Shown in pieces: positions 26,798 to 32,135 of a DNA stretch of 64,000 bases; positions within the stretch are counted from its first letter, which is position 1; each line of letters opens with the position of its first letter. The stretch is from contig NZ_JAANNO010000004.1 of assembly GCF_011250645.1 (NCBI RefSeq), forward strand, positions 1 to 64,000, in the 5' to 3' direction. Under the pieces are notes generated by a model, which saw only the letters and a program-made list of their open reading frames with translations, searched no databases and was not told the origin of the DNA. A program made the translations under genes and the position numbers. The stretch is from Motilibacter aurantiacus (GTDB taxonomy: Bacteria; Actinomycetota; Actinomycetes; Motilibacterales; Motilibacteraceae).

Positions 26798-26821
26798 CGC
26801 CCCGGGGGCGACGCCGGGGCG
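26798..26821. terminator. Possible hairpin terminator
   Basis: An 8-bp stem (26798-26805 with 26814-26821) lies between the amidohydrolase stop and the insertion sequence. Before the insertion it could have served both convergent genes. Confidence 0.4.
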
Positions 26822-26848
26822 CTCCCGTCCACCACCCCTGGCGGCGGG

Positions 26849-26854
26849 CTACCT
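26849..26854. repeat. Left copy of 6-bp target-site duplication
   Basis: GCTACC here is repeated at 27955-27960 on the other side of the IS, as expected from a staggered integration cut. Confidence 0.8.
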
Positions 26855-26880
26855 GTACTCGGCCGTCAGGTTGGTGACAC
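26855..26880. repeat. IS481 left terminal inverted repeat
   Basis: It begins TGTACTCGGCC and ends GGTGACA. The final codons and stop of the transposase gene lie inside this repeat. Confidence 0.85.
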
Positions 26881-27846
26881 GGGTAGGCGGCTGGCGGGGA
26901 CGGCGCCCTTGAGTGCGTGGTGTGCTCGTTCATTGTTGTAGTGCTCGAGCCAGGGGACGAGGGCGGCGGTGCGTTCGGCGTTGCTGGTGAAGACCTGCCG
27001 GTAGGCCCATTCGGCTTGCAGGGTGCGGTTGAAGCGTTCGACGTTGCCGTTCTGCCAGGGGCAGTGCGGCTTGATGAGGACGTGCCTTGCGCCGAGGTCG
27101 TGCAGCACCGACGTCATGTCGGCGCTGCGGGTGTAGGACCAGTGGTTGTCTGTCATGACCCGCTCGACGGTGGTGATTCCGGCGGCGCGGAAGGAGGCGG
27201 CGGCGCGGGCCAGGAACGCGGCGCAGGTCGAGCCCTTCTCGTCGGGCAGGACTTCGGAGTAGGCGAGCCGGGAGTGGTCGTCGACGGCGGAGTGGACGTA
27301 GTCGAACCCGATCCGGGCCTTCTTCTTCGCGGCGGTGCTGCCCATCTGGCGGCCGTGGGCGCGCCAGCCGCCACCGTCGGGGATCCGGCCGATCTTCTTG
27401 ACGTCCATGTGGATCAGCTCGCCCGGCCGGGCGCGCTCGTAGCGGACCGCGGTGGTCTTCGAGGCCCGGATCCGGTCCCCGGTCAACGGGTCGCACTCGG
27501 CCAGCCGTGGCACGTCGTGCCGGCGCAGGACCCGGGTCACGGTGCGCTCAGGGACCCCGCACTCGGCGCCGAGCCAGGCCGGGCCGCGCCGGTGCTGAGC
27601 GCGGGCAGCGAGCACGCGCTGCTCGGCCTCAGCGCTGGTCCGGGTCGGGGTCGAGTGAGGGCGCGAGGACCGGTCCAACAGGCCGGCCGGTCCTTCGGCG
27701 TCGTAGCGGGCCACCCAGCGGTGGGCGCACTGGCGGGAGACGCCGAGCTCCTTGGCCACGTGCGCGACGGGGCGCCCGTCGGATCGGACGCGCCGCACCA
27801 GCAGGAGCCGCCCATGAACGGTCAGGCGGGCGTTAGCGTGGGCCAC
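26866..27846 (-). CDS. IS481 family transposase
   Basis: 326 residues from the GTG at 27846 (MAHANARLTVHGRLLLVRR), preceded by CGGAGG. An N-terminal helix-turn-helix (AHVAKELGVSRQCAHRWVAR, then YDAEGPAGLLDRSSRP) is followed by the RNase H-like DDE core: the Asp of AVDDHSRLAY, the Asp of MTDNHWSY and the Glu of NGNVERFNRTL. MDVKKIGRIPDGGGW and the ending HYNNERAHHALKG are typical of IS481. No frameshift or stop interrupts it. The gene is in the same direction as the upstream sulfite-oxidase/PPTase operon, so read-through transcripts can enter it. Confidence 0.93.
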   Translation of the reverse strand: MAHANARLTVHGRLLLVRRVRSDGRPVAHVAKELGVSRQCAHRWVARYDAEGPAGLLDRSSRPHSTPTRTSAEAEQRVLAARAQHRRGPAWLGAECGVPERTVTRVLRRHDVPRLAECDPLTGDRIRASKTTAVRYERARPGELIHMDVKKIGRIPDGGGWRAHGRQMGSTAAKKKARIGFDYVHSAVDDHSRLAYSEVLPDEKGSTCAAFLARAAASFRAAGITTVERVMTDNHWSYTRSADMTSVLHDLGARHVLIKPHCPWQNGNVERFNRTLQAEWAYRQVFTSNAERTAALVPWLEHYNNERAHHALKGAVPASRLPVSPT

Positions 27847-27905
27847 GAAGACCTCCGGGTTTGGTGACTGACTTCGCAATCACCACCGCACCCGGAGGTC
27901 TTCGT
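27845..27905 (-). promoter_or_regulatory. Hairpin that sequesters the transposase start
   Basis: A perfect 16-bp inverted repeat (27845-27860 and 27890-27905) is separated by 29 nt. In an RNA made from outside the element, the proximal arm, containing the CGGAGG ribosome site and part of the GTG start codon, would be paired. A transcript starting between the arms would stay open. This matches the known protection of IS elements against read-through expression. Confidence 0.6.
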
Positions 27906-27928
27906 CATGATCAAGCCGACACGCCCGC

Positions 27929-27954
27929 TGTCACCGACGTCCTGGCCGAGTACA
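27929..27954. repeat. IS481 right terminal inverted repeat
   Basis: The reverse complement begins TGTACTCGGCC and ends GGTGACA, matching the left end at 21 of 26 positions. Confidence 0.85.
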
Positions 27955-27960
27955 GCTACC
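27955..27960. repeat. Right copy of 6-bp target-site duplication
   Basis: GCTACC includes the complement of the TAG stop codon of the adjacent phosphopantetheinyl transferase gene, so the insertion left that gene's reading frame intact. Confidence 0.8.
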
Positions 27961-28639
27961 GGGCTCGCTCCACGACAACGGCGGCCTGGATAAGCCCGGC
28001 GTGCCGGCGGTAGCGCCCGCGCAGCCGGCGCACCCCGGATGGGCCCTCGTCCACCAGCGCGGTGACGACGAAGGCCTGCGCCTCAGCCTCGAGCACCACC
28101 TCGCCCTGGTCGAACTCGAGCGGGACTCCGGTGAGCGGGAACCACGCCTTGTAGAACGCCTCCTTGGCACAGAACAGCAGCCGGTCCCAGTTGGCGTCGG
28201 GCCGGCCACGGGACAGCAGGAGCAGCCGCTGCCGCTCGGCGGGGCGTGCGACGAGGCCAAGCACCCCGTCGGGCAGCGGCTCGTCGGGCTCCGCGTCGAT
28301 GCCGACACCGGCGACGTCGGCCGCGTGCGCGACGGCCGCGGCGCGGTAGCCGGCGCAATGGGTGATGGACCCGACGACGCCCGTCGGCCAGAGCGGCTCG
28401 CGGCTGGGACCGGAGAGCACCGGCCCCGGTGGGAGGCCCAGCCGGGCCAGCGCCTCGCGGGCGCACCGCCGACCCGTCGCGAACTCCGCCCGGCGCTTGG
28501 GCACCGCCGCGGCCACGAGCAGCTCCTCCGCGGGGAAGAGCGGGGCCGGGGCGCAGTCGTCGTACGCCTCGGCGACGACGACGGACGCCGGCAGGAGCGA
28601 GGCCAGCCCGGAGCCCGTCGGCCCGGCCGGCCCGCTCAG
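27956..28639 (-). CDS. 4'-phosphopantetheinyl transferase (Sfp/EntD type), CTG start
   Basis: 227 residues. It activates carrier proteins of fatty-acid, polyketide or non-ribosomal peptide synthases by attaching phosphopantetheine from CoA. Motifs are AVPKRRAEFATGRRCAREAL, GSITHCAGYRAAAVA, the Mg-binding VGIDAEP and the WDRLLFCAKEAFYKAWFP signature. The frame has no ATG or GTG before the conserved ASVVVAEAYDD segment. CTG at 28639 overlaps the upstream stop as CTGA and gives the right length, so I choose it. The stop lies inside the IS target duplication. No PKS or NRPS genes are in the window. Confidence 0.85.
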   Translation of the reverse strand: MSGPAGPTGSGLASLLPASVVVAEAYDDCAPAPLFPAEELLVAAAVPKRRAEFATGRRCAREALARLGLPPGPVLSGPSREPLWPTGVVGSITHCAGYRAAAVAHAADVAGVGIDAEPDEPLPDGVLGLVARPAERQRLLLLSRGRPDANWDRLLFCAKEAFYKAWFPLTGVPLEFDQGEVVLEAEAQAFVVTALVDEGPSGVRRLRGRYRRHAGLIQAAVVVERAR

Positions 28640-29742
28640 TGCGCGGCCTCCCGCACGAGGACGGGGACGCGCTGCACGAGGTTGCTGGCCATGCCCTGCC
28701 GGTTCCACGCCTGGTCGACGGGCTGGACGTTGCCGGCCTCGTCGGTGGCGCGGCAACACAGCACGGTCGGGCCGGGCACCGTCGCGTCCCACGCGAAGGA
28801 CCACGACCTCCAGGCCCAACGCCCCTCGTCGGCGCCGAGGGACGCCTCGTGCCACTCGGCCCCGCCGTCCGTGCTCACCTGCACCCGCGCGACCGGCGCC
28901 ATCCCCGACCACGCCCGCCCGGTCAGCACGTGACGGCCGGTGTCCAGGACGCGCGCCCGGGTCATGAAGTCGGGGAAGCCGGGTGGCTGCAGCAGCGCAC
29001 GCGGGCGGATGCGGGTCACCGGCTCGCCGTCCTCGTCGCCCTGCTTGAGCCGGTAGGCCACGGTGTTCTGGAACCCGTCGAAAGGACGGTCCAGCACGGA
29101 GATCTCGCGCAGCCACTTCACCGACGCCATGCCGTACCAGCCCGGCGCGACGAGCCGGAGCGGCGCCCCGTGCTGCGGCGGCAGCGGGACGCCGTTCATC
29201 TCGTAGGCCAGCAGGACCTCGGGCGCGGTGGCGTCGGCGACCGAGAGGCCGCGGGCGTAGTCCTGCTCGACGCCCCGCTCGATGCCGTGGTCGTGCCCGG
29301 TGAAGGAGACGTCGACGGCCGAGGGCAGCAGCCCGGCCTCGGCGAGCAGCGGGGCCAGCGGCGTGCCCGTCCACTCGGCGGTCCCCACGGCCTCGTCGAG
29401 CCAGGGCTGGCTGACCGGGCGCGGCAGCAGGCGGGCCCGCCCGTTGCCCGCGCACTCCAGCGTGACCCGGGTGGTGACGCGTGGCCGGTCCCGCAGGTCG
29501 GCCAGCGAGAGGGCCAGCTCTCGCTCCACGGCGCCGGACACGCGCAGCGTCCAGGTGGCCAGGTCGACGTGCGGGATGTCGTAGTGCACGAGCAGGTAGT
29601 GCATCCCGAGCGGCGTCACGTCGTAGCGCAGCGCCTCCAACGGGAGGCCGGAGTTGCGCGCCGCCAGCCGCAGCTCGTCGAGCGACACGGCCTCGTCCGG
29701 CTCGGCGATGCGGGCGGCGGTCTCCAGCAACTGCTCGCTCAT
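28636..29742 (-). CDS. Sulfite-oxidase-family molybdopterin enzyme
   Basis: 368 residues with an oxidoreductase molybdopterin-binding domain (about 40-235) and a Mo-co dimerisation Ig-like domain (about 245-360). The molybdenum-ligand cysteine is in TLECAGNGR, and LRLVAPGWYGMASVKWL is the family's pterin-binding stretch. There is no haem domain and no Tat or Sec signal, so it is a cytoplasmic, cofactor-only member; plant-type sulfite oxidases are similar. GGAGG precedes the ATG. It overlaps the PPTase gene by 4 bp. The substrate could be sulfite or another oxyanion. Confidence 0.9.
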   Translation of the reverse strand: MSEQLLETAARIAEPDEAVSLDELRLAARNSGLPLEALRYDVTPLGMHYLLVHYDIPHVDLATWTLRVSGAVERELALSLADLRDRPRVTTRVTLECAGNGRARLLPRPVSQPWLDEAVGTAEWTGTPLAPLLAEAGLLPSAVDVSFTGHDHGIERGVEQDYARGLSVADATAPEVLLAYEMNGVPLPPQHGAPLRLVAPGWYGMASVKWLREISVLDRPFDGFQNTVAYRLKQGDEDGEPVTRIRPRALLQPPGFPDFMTRARVLDTGRHVLTGRAWSGMAPVARVQVSTDGGAEWHEASLGADEGRWAWRSWSFAWDATVPGPTVLCCRATDEAGNVQPVDQAWNRQGMASNLVQRVPVLVREAAH

Positions 29743-29857
29743 CGAAGCCTCCGCGCTGAGGGCGGCTCAGGAAGCCGCTCGGTAGGGATTGCCCGAGGAG
29801 CCTACTGCGCCCGGCACCTCTGCCCTCGCTGCCGCCCCGCACGCACGAGCCCGCCGC

Positions 29858-30139
29858 TCAGAGCTTGATGAGGCCGCCGTCGCCGTCGAGGTGGTCCACG
29901 TCCGAGTCGTCGAACCAGCGGCCGCCGTCGCCGAGGTAGCGGAAGCGCACCGGGCGGCCCGTGGGCAGGGTGACCGCGACACTGCGCGTGCCGTTGCTGC
30001 GGCGGCGCAGCAGGTGCGCGCCCGGCTTCCAGTCGTTGAAGTCGCCGACGACGGAGACCGGCCCCTCGTGCGCCTGCTCGTCGATGACGAAGGTGACCTT
30101 GATGGAGTCGTGCTCCCCAGTGCGCTGACGGCGGATCAC
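29858..30139 (-). CDS. Isoamylase early-set (CBM48-like) domain protein
   Basis: 93 residues from GTG 30139 with GAGGGGA upstream. The whole protein is one immunoglobulin-like glycogen-binding domain: IKVTFVIDEQ, SVVGDFNDWKPGAHLLRRRS, VAVTLPTGRPVRFRYLGDGG and WFDDSDVDHL. The GDFNDW and RFRYL-type motifs are those of AMPK-beta/isoamylase N-terminal domains. Such stand-alone small proteins are common in actinobacteria and may bind glycogen or act in glycogen-linked regulation. No enzyme domain is attached. It is cytoplasmic and apparently monocistronic. Confidence 0.85.
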   Translation of the reverse strand: MIRRQRTGEHDSIKVTFVIDEQAHEGPVSVVGDFNDWKPGAHLLRRRSNGTRSVAVTLPTGRPVRFRYLGDGGRWFDDSDVDHLDGDGGLIKL

Positions 30140-30339
30140 GGCTGTTCCCCTCGCTTCGTCGTGCCCGTGCCGGGCGTCTGACTGTCCTGCCCCCGCGCAC
30201 GCCGCGACGGAGCGCCCGGCCGTCGTCGCCCGGTGGACGCATTCTGAGGCACCTCGCCCCGGCCCGGCGGAATTTGTCGGGCGTCGGCGCGTCGAAGCCG
30301 GCGCCCCACGGACGTCCGGGCGAGCCGCCGCGCGCGGCC

Positions 30340-30345
30340 TACCAT
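30340..30345 (+). promoter_or_regulatory. Leaderless -10 box for alpha/beta hydrolase
   Basis: TACCAT lies 5 nt before the ATG at 30351 without a ribosome site. Confidence 0.45.
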
Positions 30346-30350
30346 GCGCC

Positions 30351-31175
30351 ATGCAGACCTACTCCCGGGACGGCCTCGTCTTCCCGGTGCGCGACCAGGG
30401 CCCGCCCGACGGCGAGGTAGCCGTCCTGCTGCACGGCTTCCCGCAGGACGCGTCGGCCTTCGACGCCGTCGCCGCCCGGCTGCACGAGACGGGGCTGCGC
30501 ACGCTCACGCCGACCCAGCGCGGCTATGCGGCAGGCGCGCAGCCGCGGGGCCGGCGGGCGTACGCCCTGCAGGAGACGACCGCCGACGTGCTCGCCCTGC
30601 TGGGCGCGGCGGGCGTGGAGAGGGCGCACGTGGTCGGGCACGACTGGGGCGCCGGCCCGGCGTGGGCGCTCGGGGCCGCGCACCCGAGCCGCGTCGCCTC
30701 GCTGACCATCCTGTCGACGCCCCACCCCGCGGCGATGGCCCGCTCGCTGGTGCGCAGCACGCAGGCGCTGCGCTCGGCCTACATGGCCTTCTTCCAGCTG
30801 CCCGGGCTGCCGGAGCTGGTGCTGCGCCGCCGGCTGGCGCCGCTGCTCCGGGCGTCCGGCCTGCCCGCCGAGCACGTGCGCCGCTACACGGACGTCCTGC
30901 GGTCCGACGGGGTCGCGACCGGAGCGCTCAACTGGTACCGCGGGATCCCGTTCTCGTCCCGCCCGCTGCTCGGCCCCTCCCGCGTCCCCACGACCTATGT
31001 CTGGGGGCGGCACGACCCCGCCCTCGGCCGCGCCGCGGCCGAGCGGACCGGCGCCTTCGTCGAGGCTGCGTACGCGTTCGTCGAGCTCGACGCCGGGCAC
31101 TGGCTGCCGGAGACGCGCCCGGGCGACGTGGCCGCAGCCGTGACCGCCCGGGTGCGGGAGGCGGGCCGGGCGTGA
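30351..31175 (+). CDS. Alpha/beta hydrolase (epoxide-hydrolase-like)
   Basis: 274 residues. The oxyanion segment LLHGFPQDASAFD and the nucleophile elbow VVGHDWGAGPAWALG, with an Asp nucleophile in the HDWGA context, place it with epoxide hydrolases and haloalkane dehalogenases rather than serine esterases. The acid is likely in WGRHDPALG and the catalytic His in LDAGHWLPETRP. It is cytoplasmic. It stands alone on the plus strand, and its 3' end lies 4 nt from the end of the convergent LLANP-repeat peptide frame. Confidence 0.9.
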   Translation: MQTYSRDGLVFPVRDQGPPDGEVAVLLHGFPQDASAFDAVAARLHETGLRTLTPTQRGYAAGAQPRGRRAYALQETTADVLALLGAAGVERAHVVGHDWGAGPAWALGAAHPSRVASLTILSTPHPAAMARSLVRSTQALRSAYMAFFQLPGLPELVLRRRLAPLLRASGLPAEHVRRYTDVLRSDGVATGALNWYRGIPFSSRPLLGPSRVPTTYVWGRHDPALGRAAAERTGAFVEAAYAFVELDAGHWLPETRPGDVAAAVTARVREAGRA

Positions 31176-31179
31176 GGCG

Positions 31180-31299
31180 CTAGAGGCGGACGCGCCGGGG
31201 GTTGGCGAGCAGTGGGTTGGCGAGCAGTGGGTTGGCGAGCAGGGTGTCCATGCCGTACGTCACCGAGACCTCGTCGGCGCGCTCGACCGTCGTCTCCAC
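31180..31299 (-). CDS. 39-residue peptide with three LLANP repeats (RiPP-precursor-like)
   Basis: A GTG start at 31299 with GGAGGGAG (31306-31313) 6-13 nt upstream opens a 39-codon frame ending in TAG at 31180. The leader-like first half is acidic (VETTVERADEVSVTYGMDT), then LLANP occurs three times in tandem, followed by a basic end RRVRL. An acidic N-part followed by a repetitive C-part recalls ribosomally made, modified peptide precursors. No maturation enzyme is adjacent: the neighbours are a hydrolase gene (convergent) and a MarR regulator (divergent). I do not recognise the family, and it could be a small regulatory or structural peptide. Confidence 0.5.
   Translation of the reverse strand: METTVERADEVSVTYGMDTLLANPLLANPLLANPRRVRL
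31200..31244. repeat. Three tandem 15-bp repeats inside the peptide gene
   Basis: GGTTGGCGAGCAGTG occurs at 31200-31214 and 31215-31229 and, with one change, at 31230-31244. Each unit encodes one LLANP on the minus strand. The near-identity at DNA level suggests recent repeat expansion. Confidence 0.9.
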
Positions 31300-31496
31300 G
31301 GACCGCTCCCTCCGTCGTCTGCCTGCTGGCCGGAGCCTGCGCGGCGCCTCCTGGGGGCGTCGCAGGGACAGCCTTCCCCGCCTCTGTTGCCGGCAGGTGA
31401 CGTGCGTGTTCAGATCGGGCAACCGGGCGGCGGCGCCCATCCGGACCGCCTCCTCTGATGAGCGACCGAACGGTGGCTGAACGCTCAATCACCGAC

Positions 31497-31502
31497 TACC
31501 AT
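31497..31502 (+). promoter_or_regulatory. Leaderless -10 box for MarR gene
   Basis: TACCAT lies 6 nt before the ATG at 31509. No ribosome site precedes that ATG. Confidence 0.45.
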
Positions 31503-31508
31503 GACGTC

Positions 31509-32030
31509 ATGTCCGAGACGGCGTTGCGATCCCCCCGCTGGCTCTCCGCGGACGAGCAGCGCGCCTGGCGGGCGTACCTGCAGGCGACGCGGTTGCTCGC
31601 CGAGCACCTCGAGGCCCAGCTGCAGCGCGACTCCGGGATGCCGCACGCCTACTACGAGATCCTCGTCCAGCTGTCCGAGACCCCGGACCGGCGGCTGCGC
31701 ATGAGCGAGCTGGCCGAGCGCACCCGCTCCTCGCGCAGCCGGCTCTCGCACGCGGTGGCCCGGCTGGAGGACGCCGGTTGGGTGCAGCGCACCAACTGCG
31801 CGGAGGACCGCCGGGGCGCGTTCGCCGAGCTGACCGACGCCGGGTTCGCCGCGCTCGCCGACGCCGCGCCCGGCCACGTCGAGGCCGTGCGGGCCTACCT
31901 GGTGGACCGGCTCACCCCGGCGCAGGTCGTCCAGCTGCGCGAGATCAGCGAGGCGGTCCTCGCCGGGCTCGACGGGCAGACGGCCGCCGACGGCGTCGGC
32001 CCGGGATGCCCGCATCCCTCCGACGGCTGA
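31509..32030 (+). CDS. MarR-family transcriptional regulator
   Basis: 173 residues from the ATG at 31509; an in-frame ATG at 31458 would add 17 residues but lies upstream of the promoter-like TACCAT. Helices W-RAYLQATRLLAEHLEAQL form the dimer part. The winged helix is seen in RLRMSELAERTRSSRSRLSH and AVARLEDAGWVQRTNCAEDR, with the wing RRGAFAELTDAG. MarR proteins usually repress a divergent gene and respond to phenolic or oxidising signals. The divergent neighbour here is the LLANP-repeat peptide, its most likely target. Confidence 0.9.
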   Translation: MSETALRSPRWLSADEQRAWRAYLQATRLLAEHLEAQLQRDSGMPHAYYEILVQLSETPDRRLRMSELAERTRSSRSRLSHAVARLEDAGWVQRTNCAEDRRGAFAELTDAGFAALADAAPGHVEAVRAYLVDRLTPAQVVQLREISEAVLAGLDGQTAADGVGPGCPHPSDG

Positions 32031-32135
32031 CGAGGGCCGGCGCCGCCGTCTCCGACACCCGTCTACAGACAGCTCCTCGGCCACGGCCGTAGCTTCCGGA
32101 GACCTCGGACCACGACGTGCCGCGGAGGTCGCCGG

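Larger units (their letters stand above)
26855..27954 (-). mobile_element. Complete IS481-family insertion sequence, 1100 bp
   Basis: The element is bounded by imperfect 26-bp terminal inverted repeats (26855-26880 and 27929-27954; 21 of 26 bases match). Both ends are TGTACTCGGCC outermost and GGTGACA innermost. It carries one intact transposase gene on the minus strand and is flanked by the 6-bp duplication GCTACC. TGT...ACA ends and one DDE transposase are characteristic of IS481. All parts look intact, so insertion is probably recent and the element may be active. Confidence 0.9.

Noticed and set aside
23647-26877. 1076-codon plus-strand frame
   Set aside because: It runs antisense to nnrD and the phosphatase, then out of frame through the amidohydrolase; no domain is recognisable.
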